64,000 nt of DNA from Paguma larvata (taxonomy: Eukaryota > Chordata > Mammalia > Carnivora > Viverridae): the NCBI GenBank assembly GCA_030068075.1, contig CM057826.1:36072211-36136210 (forward strand), in the 5' to 3' direction. A model generated the notes under the pieces. It did not search any database, was not told where the DNA came from, and was given only the letters and a program-made list of their open reading frames with translations. Of this stretch, positions 12,142-22,234 are shown in pieces; positions within the stretch are counted from its first letter, which is position 1; every line of letters starts with the position of its first letter. The position numbers and the translations under genes are program-made.

Positions 12142-12325
12142 AAAAATAAAAAATAGAAATACGTTATGATCCAATATTTCCACTAGTGTGTATTTACCCA
12201 AAGAATATGAAAACGTGAATTCAAAAAAGATATATACACACTTATGTTTATTGCAGCATTATTTGAAATAGCCAAGATATGGAAGAAACCTAAAGTGTTC
12301 ATTGATAGATGAATGGATAAAAAAG

Positions 12326-12327
<2 letters not shown>

Positions 12328-12365
<38 letters not shown>
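12328..12365. repeat. (TA)n microsatellite
   Basis: About 19 uninterrupted TA units inside the L1 3' region. A likely length-variable marker. Confidence 0.95.
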
Positions 12366-12367
<2 letters not shown>

Positions 12368-12824
12368 GATCTTGCCATTTGCTGCAGAACATGGAAGGAA
12401 ATAGAAAGTATTATGCTAACTGAAATAAGTCAGATAAAGAAAGACAAACACCAAAGTTAATGACTAAACAAACAAAGAGCAGATACAGCCCTATAAATAC
12501 AGAGAACAAACTGACAATTGCCAGAGGGGAGAGAGGTGTGGGAATGGGTAGAATGGGTAAAGGGGAGTGAGAGATACTGGCCTCCAGTTATGGAATGAAT
12601 AAGTCATGGAAATAAAAGGCACGGCACAGGGAATATAGTCAATAGTATTATAATAGCATTGTATGGTGACAGATGGTAGCCACACTTGTGAGTGCGGCAT
12701 AATGTATAGAGATGTTGAATCACTATGTTGTACACCTGAGACTAATGTAACATTATGTGTCAACTATACTCGAAGAAAAATTTTAAAAATCAGTCTTTGG
12801 GGGAGAAAACACTACATGGTTCTA

Positions 12825-13345
12825 ATAGACTCAGTAAACATTGATTGAATACATTTTAAGAGCCAGAAGTCAGGGGTACACATATGGATAACATATGTTT
12901 ATTACCCTTGAGGATTTTATGATCTCCCAACATAGAGAAATAAACAGATAATTTGAAAATGCTGAGGTAAATTATAAAAAAGGAACAGTTCACATAGGAT
13001 CCTTGGAAGTACAGAGAAAGATATTCCAGGAATTTAAGCAGGACCTTTAGGATGAGGCCCTACTCAGCTCAGTGTAGAAGAATAAACAGGGAATACCCTT
13101 GGTGGAAAGAGACTAAGCAAACGGCGGGTATTTCTGTGGTGTTTCAGGAACACAAGGAGTTTGAAATTCTTAGTGTCAAGTATGAAATGGACGGATGAGC
13201 CTAGAAGGTTGAAGCTCTGAAGCGAGACAGGGAACAGTCAAAACAGAGAGTGGTTTATATCCATCTTATGGAATTTGGAGTTAGTACACTAGAGGTAATG
13301 AGATATTAAATGGTTTTCAGTATGGATAGAGGATAATGGTATTGA
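12825..13345 (-). mobile_element. L2-like LINE, antisense, decayed
   Basis: Antisense L2 word order: 'agtaaacattgattgaata' near the left end, 'agatattccagg', 'aggaacacaaggagtttga', and 'ttatggaatttggagttagta' then 'ggttttcagtatgga' at the right. Strongly diverged, with approximate borders. A SINE abuts its right end. Confidence 0.55.
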
Positions 13346-13530
13346 ATTTTTTTATATTTTGTTTTATTTTATTTTATTGAGAGAGGGGCAGAAGGAGAGA
13401 GAGAGAGTCCTAAGCAGGCTCCATGCTCAGCATGAAGCCCAAGGCGAGGCTCGATCCCACCACCCTCGATCATGACCTGAGCCAAGATGGAGAGTGGGCT
13501 GCTCAGCCAACTAAGCCACACATTAGCCAC
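13346..13530 (-). mobile_element. CAN-SINE, antisense, older subtype
   Basis: T-rich tail (ttttattttatttta), GA tract, then 'aagcaggctccatgctcagcatgaagcc' and a damaged head ending in 'caactaagccacacattagccac'. The 'ctcagcatgaagcc' word marks an older carnivore subtype, different from the 'ctgtcagcacagagcc' copies. Confidence 0.85.
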
Positions 13531-13629
13531 TCTATTTGTATTTTAAATCTCTAGCTGTAGGGTGCTGCTGTTCCGTGGTAATAACAGGGAACAGAGGGTT
13601 CTAGGACTGCTGGAAAGTTATACATCTCA

Positions 13630-13708
13630 TTCATTACTTGGCACAGTTGCTTGCGAACTAAGCAGGTGTTCCATAAATTTTGGTTGAATAAATGAATAAA
13701 TAAACAGT
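13630..13708 (+). mobile_element. Possible L2/MIR-type 3' tail
   Basis: 'ggcacagttgcttgcgaact' followed by 'ggtgttccataaattttggttgaataaatgaa' resembles the common end 'gtgctcaataaatgtttgttgaatgaatgaa'. Too short for a firm call. Confidence 0.4.
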
Positions 13709-13719
13709 TTGGGGAGTAT

Positions 13720-14030
13720 TGATAAGAGAGACAAGCCTGAACCAAGGCCCGTGGTGACAGCGAGTGAAAAAAAAAAAAAGGATAGACATACAAGAAAAAT
13801 TTCTTATGAATTAAAGGTTAATAAAACCTAGTGATTAGTTCTGAGAGGGACAAAGAGAAATTTGGAATGATTCAAGGGCTTGGGGAAAGGAAACATTTTT
13901 GGTCATGTTGATTTTTAATTCCGTATGGAAGGCAAAAGTAGAACACACATATTCTTGCTTTTTAAAGATGCATTAATATTTTTGGCTCAAATACATCCAG
14001 GATTAACAGGACTCTAGAAGAGTTATTGCT
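13720..14030. other. Unassigned spacer
   Basis: Nothing recognised except a 13-bp A run at about 13767-13779. Confidence 0.4.
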
Positions 14031-14036
14031 TACCTC

Positions 14037-14056
14037 TGTGTGTGTGTATATATATG

Positions 14057-14098
<42 letters not shown>
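14037..14098. repeat. (TG)n microsatellite with TA interruption
   Basis: TG units, a short tatatatatgac interruption, then about 20 uninterrupted TG units. A likely polymorphic marker. Confidence 0.95.
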
Positions 14099-14099
<1 letters not shown>

Positions 14100-14878
14100 C
14101 TATGAATCTGCAAAGAGATTGTAAGATTTCTATGTATCTGATACTTCATGAATCTCCTACATTTAATGTAAAGCATGGGCTTTTATTAAGTATCTATTAA
14201 TTGGCATTACTGTTCACATTTAAGTCAAAATTTCAAATAGTAGGTTTTTAAAAAATATAATTTCATGGTAGATATCATGAAACATTTCTAGAGTTTGAAT
14301 TACTATCTTTATCATCCATCCCATTGGAATTAAGTATAGGTGAAACTCTCTTATAATTTGTTCTTTTTGGTGCTTTGCTACCTTATCTTCATTAGTGGTT
14401 TGGACAGATCACTTTTACAGTAAACTGTGTTCTATAGTAATGAAGACAAACATATTGTCCTTGTTCTGCATTGTCGATTCCAGGTTATGTAGACTAGAAC
14501 TTCAGCCCCCAGATCAAGATCAGCCCTTTCCTGTTTATTATTCTAGTTTGTGGTTTCTGGCTTTCTCCTGTAACTTGACAGTCTCCATTAGCCTTTTTGT
14601 CTTATTTCAGCGTATTTTTTGATGTATGTGAAATATATCTTACAGAGCCTGTTAATTATTTCAGTACTTGTGACAAGTTAGACAGGGGTGATATTATAGA
14701 AATAGTCAGTTTTCCTTTAGCAAAATGAAGAGAAATATAATTCAGGAAAAAAGAAGATTTCACATTCTTTAGGAAGATGTGTATTTTTTCAGGTAAAGGG
14801 CAAACTTGAACTTAGTTACATTTATGCATTGTATGAAGGGCTTTGTGCATGTTGTCAAAAGAAATTTTAAAGGTGAAA
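14100..14878. other. Unassigned sequence
   Basis: No repeat or gene recognised. A 75-codon plus frame at 14395-14622 shows no family motif and is not called. Confidence 0.4.
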
Positions 14879-15088
14879 TTTTTTTAAAAATATTTTTTTT
14901 GAGAGAGAGAGAGAGAGAGAGAGACAGAGGAGGGGCAGTGAAAGAGAGGGAGACACAGAATCTGAAATGGACTCCAGACTCAGAGCTGTCAGCACAGAGC
15001 CCTATGCATGGCTCAAACTCAGAACAGCAAGATCATGGCCTCGGCTGAAGTCAGGGGGCTTAACTAACTGAGCCTCCCAGGTGCCCCC
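14879..15088 (-). mobile_element. CAN-SINE, antisense
   Basis: T-rich tail, a clean GA dinucleotide run at about 14901-14923, 'gagctgtcagcacagagccc', and a head ending in 'ctgagcctcccaggtgcccc'. Moderately diverged. Confidence 0.93.
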
Positions 15089-15089
15089 C

Positions 15090-15449
15090 AAAAACCTAAT
15101 TTATATCAATTAATATAATAGTTAGAAATACTTTGCACTGTTTTGCTAGTAGAAACTGAATATATTGATGAGTGTGAAAAAGTAAAAGAGCAAGAGAATT
15201 ACTTCATGCTTAAATTTGCTTATCCTAACACTTAAAATTTATTGTTGTAAGAGTGAGTAATCTAATGCCGACTTATTTGTTGCTAGTGTCTGCAGGTAAA
15301 AGTTCTGATAGAAACAAGCTCACCTTGAATGAGATGCTTTAATATCACAAAATCAATAGTAAGTTATAGTCCTATAACAATAACTAATTCAGTGTGTTTC
15401 ACTTGGGTAAGTTATTTAAACCTACAATATTCTTTTTTGTCTTTTCCAT

Positions 15450-15450
<1 letters not shown>
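15090..15450. other. Unassigned spacer
   Basis: AT-rich single-copy-looking sequence; nothing recognised. Confidence 0.4.

Positions 15451-15452
<2 letters not shown>

Positions 15453-15482
<30 letters not shown>
15453..15482. repeat. (TA)n microsatellite
   Basis: About 15 uninterrupted TA units. Confidence 0.95.
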
Positions 15483-15486
<4 letters not shown>

Positions 15487-16682
15487 TTAAATCTTGCTAT
15501 TAGTGGTTGCTGGTGAATATATAAGTAATGCATAATTTATTCCTCACTTACTTCCAAAACAGGTAAAATTCAATGGTGGGAGCGGGAAAAATAAAAATCC
15601 TAAATATTTTTTGAAGGAATGAATTGGCAACTAGAAAAAAATTAGTGTGGCTAAAGCTTTCTCTAAATATACAAAGAGTTTTTAGGTTTCTATTTATTAT
15701 AAAAATTAAAATTATTGGAAACATAGGTTCTCATTTTATAGATTCACATAGCTATTAGAAAATCTGATATTTGAAGTTTTCTGCAAAACCGTGCTTGATT
15801 CTAGAAAATTTCCTTCATTATCTGAAATGCACATTTGCAGAATAATCTCTTTAATCTATGAACACTGCAAATAAGAAAATAACTATAATGTAATATAACA
15901 AAGAATAATTCATGGTGGGATCTCAAAATCAGATTTGTTCTTTATATAGAAAGAAGGAAGACAAGTGGATTAAGCGAGCAGTACCTTTTCAGTCTGGGAA
16001 ATTGTGTGGTCGTAGAGTCATATATTTCTAATTGTGTAAGTTGGCTCTGTGTTCAGGGAAATATCACTTGGATGTTCTCGTCCTGAGCGTTTTGATTTTT
16101 TAAAAATATATGATCTCCTTTAAAAGCTTTCAGGCATGAGCCTTGAGGTAGTAAATCAAGTTTACCTGAGTGTGCATTATAACTGTCTAATCCATGAAAG
16201 TGATACTCTATTTGTTTTGCGATATTTGATTCCCTGTTAAATACTTTAGAATGGAGGTTCCTGTCTGGCCGTGTGGTGTGAGGGTACTTAATATCTAAGA
16301 GGATTCAGTTGTCATGAATCTATTTAGAGGGTCTTAAAATACTCCTTTAGAGTGGAGTCATTTTGAAGAGTAGTCTATTCATTGCCCATCTCTAAAAGGT
16401 AAAAGTTGGCAATTATAATGTATCATGAGGGACCATATATTTCTCCTCCTTCTGTCTAGTTCAAGTTTGAGAGCACTAAAAGGGGACTAGAAGGGGATGT
16501 TAGGAACATTTAAGCTTACATACTTTCTGATAGCTTTTAGGATGCAACCAAAACGCAAGTAACCACAGCTGACATACTAATTAGGTGTTTAGAATTATTT
16601 TATTAGGCAGAATGCATTCATTTAAAACTATTCCTTCATGTATATGTTATGAAGAGGTTTTTTTTTCTTTCATTAAGAAACA
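15483..16682. other. Unassigned sequence
   Basis: 1.2 kb without a recognised repeat or coding frame. It is a candidate for conserved noncoding tests, but nothing in it can be assigned from sequence alone. Confidence 0.4.
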
Positions 16683-16901
16683 GGGTCACCTGGGTGGCTC
16701 AGTCAATTAAGCAGCCGACTTCAGCTCAGGTCATGATCTCATGGTCTGTGAGTTCAAGCCCCACGTCAGGCTGTGTGCTGACCGCTCAGAGCCTGGAGCC
16801 TGCTTCAGATTCTGTACCTCCCTCTCTCTCTGCCCTTCCCCTGCTCAAGCTCTGTCTCTATGTCTCTCAAAAATAAATAAACGTTCAAAATTAAAAAAAA
16901 A
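16683..16901 (+). mobile_element. CAN-SINE, sense
   Basis: Head 'cacctgggtggctcagtcaatt', box B-like 'gagttcaagcccc', 'gctcagagcctggagcctgc', CT tract, and A-rich tail. Short direct repeat aagaaaca at 16675-16682 and 16902-16909. Confidence 0.95.
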
Positions 16902-17031
16902 AAGAAACATCATCTATAAGAAGTAGAATATTGATACGGCAAAATAAAATTTATCTGTGAATAGAAAATAAAACCTAAGGCAAAGACAAACTTAAAAATA
17001 GCTACACAGATCTTTAAAATATTTACAATTT

Positions 17032-17241
17032 GGGGGCGCCCGGGTGGCACAGTCGGTTAATTGTCTGACTTTGGCTCAGGTCGTGATCTTGTGGTTCATG
17101 AGTTTGAGCCCTAGATCAGGTCAGGCTCTGTGCTGACAGCTCAGAGCCTGGAGCCTGCTTCGGATTCTGTGTTTCCCTCTCTTTGCCCCTCTTCCACTTG
17201 TACTATGTCTCTTTCTCTCTTGAAAATAAACATTAAAAAAA
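17032..17241 (+). mobile_element. CAN-SINE, sense, with perfect 18-bp duplication
   Basis: Starts 'gggggcgcccgggtggcacag' and ends in 'aaaataaacattaaaaaa'. Flanked by identical ttaaaatatttacaattt at 17014-17031 and 17242-17259, the expected footprint of L1-assisted insertion at an AT-rich site. Confidence 0.96.
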
Positions 17242-17434
17242 TTAAAATATTTACAATTTTTACCAAATAGTATATCCTAAATTAAAACTAAACTCAAACA
17301 TTTAGCAACTTGTCAGATACTCTGATTGAACTTGAAGTTTAGGTTTGTGGCAAATCAATACTTCCAAGGATTTTGATTTTGCACTTTGAATCAAGGTTTA
17401 CATTTCTACCTTCAGCATATATGCAAATAATTAT

Positions 17435-17990
17435 TTGACAGGAATTTATTTATTGCCTTGAAAATGGTGAGTTCTATTCTAGGTCCAAGTTATATAGTGT
17501 TGAACAAAACACTTATTTATTTAAAAATATTCATGAAGCCCCTTTTATTTGCTTGACATTGTTATAGGCCCTAGGGCTAAATAGCAGGGATTGGAGGAGG
17601 CAAAAACCTCAGCCCTAATGGTTTTTGTGTATGTTGTGGGGAAGAAAATAGACAAGATAGTAAATAATATATAAAGTGGTTAGATGCCAGTGTTAATGGG
17701 GAAAAAGAAAGCAGGGGGAGGGTGTAGGGAGTGTGTGGTGGCTGTAGTGACAGGGTTTGCCATTTTTGGTAGGGTGGTTAGGGAAGTACTAATGTTGATT
17801 ATGCAAAGTGAATGAGGGCCTGGGAAGAGATATAAGGACGTGAGCTATCGAGACACAGGAAGCAAGTGTATTTAGGAAAATGGAACAGCAAGAGCAAAGA
17901 CCTCTAAGCATGTATCAACATGGTGCCAGTCTGACAAGGCCGAATGTCTTAGAGGATTGTCAGAGAGACATAGGAGTAAACAGTGGGGCA
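17435..17990 (-). mobile_element. L2 LINE, antisense
   Basis: Strong word matches to antisense L2: 'ttataggccctagggctaaatagcaggg', 'gggaagaaaatagacaagatagtaaataatata', 'tagggtggttagggaagtac', and 'ggaacagcaagagcaaagacc'. The left 75 bp ('ttatttattgcc ... agtgttgaacaaaac') repeat the 3'-end theme, as if two L2 ends lie in tandem. Confidence 0.85.
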
Positions 17991-18167
17991 GCCACTTTCT
18001 TAGAGCTTTCTACACATTATAGGGACTTAGCTTTTACTAAGTTCTGTATTTATTCAGAAACTCTTGAAGCAGCATAGACACAGCTTCAAGAATCTAGGTC
18101 TACAGATCGTATTAGCCATTTGCTAAAGAATTCAGAGAACAATACTGCTCACTCTAAAGATTCGAGG

Positions 18168-18191
18168 TTTTTTTTTTTTTTTTTTTTTTTT
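18168..18191. repeat. Poly-T run (24 T)
   Basis: Homopolymer with no SINE or L1 body attached. Downstream sequence is an old MIR, so this is either an orphan tail or slippage growth. Confidence 0.9.
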
Positions 18192-18261
18192 AATCAGAAT
18201 GAGACATTCAAATTCAGTTCATCCAAATCTTTCTTTTCATGGATATAAAAATCTCTGGATC

Positions 18262-18345
18262 AGGTCAAAAAACGCACAGCTGATTATTACCGAGTTAGGA
18301 TTAGAAGTCACATCTCTTGATGTCCAGTCCAGTGCCTAAGAAACC
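18262..18345 (-). mobile_element. MIR fragment, antisense
   Basis: 'cgcacagctgattattaccgagttaggattagaagtca' followed by 'tgtccagtccagtgcct' matches the antisense MIR core and tRNA-side region. Confidence 0.75.
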
Positions 18346-18349
18346 TTGC

Positions 18350-19012
18350 AGTATTTTCTAATATGATGATCTAGTCTCCCAGGTAGGACTCTGCCAACAG
18401 TTTATTCCTAGTAACATGAATAGTTGCCATTTTGTAATGTTATCTTTAGCATCATGGCCTTGACTAAGGGTTTATGTTTATTTTCAAAGTGTAACAAAGT
18501 GTTTTGGGAACCAATATAATAAGAAAACTCATCACGAGTGTTAGCTGATGCCACTTTATTGAATCTACTCCCTCTACGTCTCAGGCTTTGCCACACTCAT
18601 GCAGAGGAAGTTTCAAGTCTCTAAAACACAGCGTACGGAAAGTATAAGCCTACAGAGAGGCATATTGTACTCAGTAAGCTTTAGTCAACAAGAACTATCT
18701 ATTGACCTGAATTCAATTATTCTAAATATCCAGTGGCAGACCGTGAGGAGCTAAATCATCTGATGGAGAAAACAGTTCTATACAGTGAGTAATAAACTTA
18801 GATTCCTTGCTCAAAGAGACTGTAGACTGAAATTAGATTAACTTAAAGATACTGAGATGTATTTATATCCAATAGGTCCATGCTCTATTATTAGTAAAGG
18901 AAATGAAGATGGGGTTTTTTTGGAGCCATGGAGAGTAGGTAAAATTGATTGCAAGAAGTATGAAATCTCTTTCTACAGTAACATTACAATATCAGCCATG
19001 TATAATGCGGAC
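18350..19012. other. Unassigned sequence
   Basis: Nothing recognised. Confidence 0.4.
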
Positions 19013-19014
19013 TA

Positions 19015-19235
19015 GGAAACAGACACTGTGTAAAGTGCTTTTTCAATAACCTTTTTGACATTTAATTCTCCAAACCAAGTTGTGTAGAGAGTGTAGTTAT
19101 GAGACGCTTGATGCATAGCAGCCCTCAGTGATTAAATGTTGTCTGAGGAAGGAAACGGTGGCTCAGCGAGATGTCTAGGAGGTAGAGCAACTAGCACTGT
19201 GAACCAAGGTGTGTGACTCCAAACGCCCGAGCTTC
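19015..19235 (-). mobile_element. MIR, antisense
   Basis: 'agacactgtgtaaagtgctttttcaataacc', a diverged core with 'gaaacggtggctcagcgagatgtc', then 'aaccaaggtgtgtgactccaaacgcccgagcttct'. These follow the order of an antisense MIR. A ~40 bp insertion sits in the middle. Confidence 0.72.
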
Positions 19236-19239
19236 TAAA

Positions 19240-22230
19240 ACTTTCAAAAGCACATTATATTCTTACCAAGTGCACTTAATTGTAATAAAATAAAATTAAG
19301 GACGGTAGCACTTTGCCTCTCATGAGTTGAAAATATTATTACCTGAGCATCGTTTTACTTTTAACTTTCTTTGTGTCATTTTCTTACACAGTAAGAAAAA
19401 AATTTTAAATTGTAATGAATTTTTAATTGTTCCCATCATATCTTCCTGGAAAAGCCTTGCCATCCAGCATTTTTTTTTTAAGCAAAACAGCACCATAGTT
19501 CGATTTCATTTTATACATACAGATTTCCTACCACAGTATCAAGGGAAAGAAAATAAGCTGAATATTTTTCTTTGATGAGAATTGAATAGAATCCAAATGC
19601 ATTGTGGTCTAAATGTTTTTATCTAAATTACTTCTAATATTTTAATATTAAGATGCACTCACTGTTTTTTTCCTTGGCCAAATGAAAGCTTTTACTTTGC
19701 TTAATGACTGATAAAGTTATCAATGTACCCACTCTATGGGCTGATCTTTCTTAGTGGTTTTACTTTTAAGGGAAAGTGTGAATTCTTATGATTGCAATAT
19801 TGGTAAATGAGGTGAGAAGCCAAATATACGCAAAATAAAACAGAAAAGATCTCATACATCTTATTAGGCCTGCTTAAAAGTAATAGCGAGGTCTTAATTC
19901 AAGGGGGAAAATGTAACTTTACATCTAACTAACTGAGTGTTTATACAGTCATTTATGCAGTACTGTATTTTATTTTTAAGTTAACTTACCTACAATATTC
20001 CAGCTTGTAGCTGCCTGATACTCAACTAATATCTCTGTCCATAAAAGAACACTTGCACTGAAAACCAGAAGCTTTGAATGTACATAACTGCTTACTGGTA
20101 GTAAAATGGTTCTGGATGGGAAACTTGAGCTATTATGAAAATTTCTTACGTACAACATTGGACCCTTCAGTGCTAATAATTATCAGCACAAGCTTTCCTA
20201 AAATACCGTGAAAACTGGCAGATGAAACAGAATGATTTCTGTCAAGTTCTAACTAGAGATAAGCCAACCTTGATTTAGTTCTTCAGGCGAGTTATCTGTA
20301 AGCTCTACTGTATACTCCTATAGCCTATGCTGAAAATATGGACCATGATTTGTGTGTATCGTGTGAGGATCTAAAAGCTGCCTGGCTCCAGGCCCAGCTT
20401 TTCATCCAATTCTTCCTCGTGTAATAACTATTGGGTCTTAAATTCACTTGAATCTTGTCCTCTGCTGCTTCTGGCTGGAAGTCCCAACTCAAGTTAAAGA
20501 GTGGTGATACATGAACTTTTGAAGATTTGTAAGTTTGATAAAACCCCATGGGATTAATTCTTTATCTAAAAGTTCATGCTAACTTGTATGAAGATTCTGC
20601 ACCTAATTTCACTTAAAGATTAGGGAAAAAAAAGTTTAATAATTAATTTAGAAAGAGATGGTGGCTTTCTTTACCTTTGGAAAATGGGCAAAATATTACT
20701 ACACTGAAATAAATAAATTAGAAAAATTCGATGATTATCTATTTTATTACGGTGACGACAATACATAGCCATACCAAAATACACACTGACTGACTATGGT
20801 ATTTTATGACTCTTACCTATGAAATGATCAAGTTTCCCAAAATACTTCCTAAATTTAACTAAAATTAGTATAGAGACATCAAATTTGAAAATGTTTCAGA
20901 TATCTGTCTGATAATTAACAGTCATTATAGTAGGGTTATGTTTTCCAAGGCTCTGGACAAGAGTTTCATGTCCCATAACTGCTGTTTCCTGGCTTTTGAA
21001 TTGAAGCAGCCCCGCCCACCATGAGAGATCTAGCTGGAAGAGATTCCACAGTAGCCTTACAAATGAAATCAAGCGAGACCCTTTGAGTGACTGGCCAAAG
21101 AATGAACATAAGCAACATTAAAATCATCAGTGGATTTATTACATGGCCACTCTTGCACACAATCTGAAGCCTACACGTGAGATCCTATAAGGTGATCTGA
21201 ACACTGATCAGACATTCTAGTTCTTTTGAATATGCACTGAGAGTAGGTGTCTAAGGGAGATTTTACTTGGAGAAAAGTCATTTTTTCCCCATCTGCACTC
21301 TTTGGGTCTCTGCGTGCTGCTGGCAGTGGTTCTGATCTAGGACCACATGTCATTATTGGAAAACCACTTCTGTTAACCACAGTGAAAACGAAATTAAAAT
21401 ATCCCAGACAAAGATGCAGATTTTTTGATTTGAAAAACATGTGTAAACCTAAGCTTTTGCTTGGGAGGGTCACACAAATGAAGTATTTGTTAGCTCGGGT
21501 GAGCACAATATTGTAAACAAAATAGACTAGTGGGCTTTGTTAATCATGAGGCCATGGGAATGCATTGCAGAGTGACTCAAGAAGTCCTGCTATTTCACTA
21601 GGGAGAGGATTCTGAAATCAAGAAGTTTCAATAGTGAATAGAATGAAACTGACCACCTTTGCAGCATCAGTTTGTTCTGGTTAATGCTTTTCAAGTATTG
21701 CACTGTGTAACAGTGTGTAAGTCATCTAGAACTTTTTAAATAATTTTGAAAAACTTTTCTACAGTAGTCGAGTGGAAATGGTTTCTTTCACTGAAACGAA
21801 ATTACTTAAAAATTGATTAGGACAGATTTTTCTTAGTTAAGCAAGCAAAATCTTATTCCCTGTGACATTTCAATGAAGTCATCAAATATTCAGTGTTTAC
21901 ACTGTTTTTCTGGAACTATGAGGATTCTAACTGAAGGACACTTGTGAAACCATGAGAATGTGGGAGGAAGGGAGTATTTTGATTTTAATCATGCCAGGAC
22001 ATTGGGTTGAGAACACTGGATGGCAACATTTGCCCTCTTCCCTTCTAGTTGAAGTGTAAGTGGTATATGCAGACTATCTTAAAGGATAGGGTTTGAGTTT
22101 CTGAAATTTGGCTATAAAAGAGTTGCTGGAAAAAAAAGACATGCAATTCCTAAATATCGCCTTCCACTCCCCACAATGGCAAAAGGATTCTAGAGGCAAA
22201 ACTATGAGGTTTAAGAAGCATTAATGATAG
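19240..22230. other. 3 kb without recognised repeats or genes
   Basis: No LINE/SINE/LTR is recognised. Open frames of up to 111 codons (21171-21506 minus, 21247-21516 plus) overlap each other on opposite strands and lack motifs, so none is called. It could hold conserved noncoding elements; sequence alone cannot show this. Confidence 0.4.
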
Positions 22231-22234
22231 TTAA

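Larger units (their letters stand above)
11498..12795 (+). mobile_element. 5'-truncated L1, sense, with nested SINE
   Basis: Starts in the C-terminal part of ORF2: the frame has KSFC-like 'KLLHSKSG', then STEWEKIFANL. It continues through the conserved stretch that yields 'cacaatgagataccacc' and 'gctggtgggaatgtaaattgg', then a 3' UTR with 'ggatgaatggataaa' and 'gttgtacacctgagactaatgtaa', ending in an A-rich tail near 12790. An internal deletion follows 11590. A CAN-SINE interrupts it at 11914-12141. A TA-dinucleotide tract replaces a short segment at 12328. Confidence 0.92.

Noticed and set aside
12328..12365. TA tract as a replication origin or promoter
   Set aside because: Plain dinucleotide repeat inside an L1 tail; no other support.
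16649..16926. Frames with repeated 'VSSSPTSGS...LEPASDSV' words, also near 40672, 45450 and 60027
   Set aside because: These are translations of the CAN-SINE body, which explains the near-identical proteins at many places.
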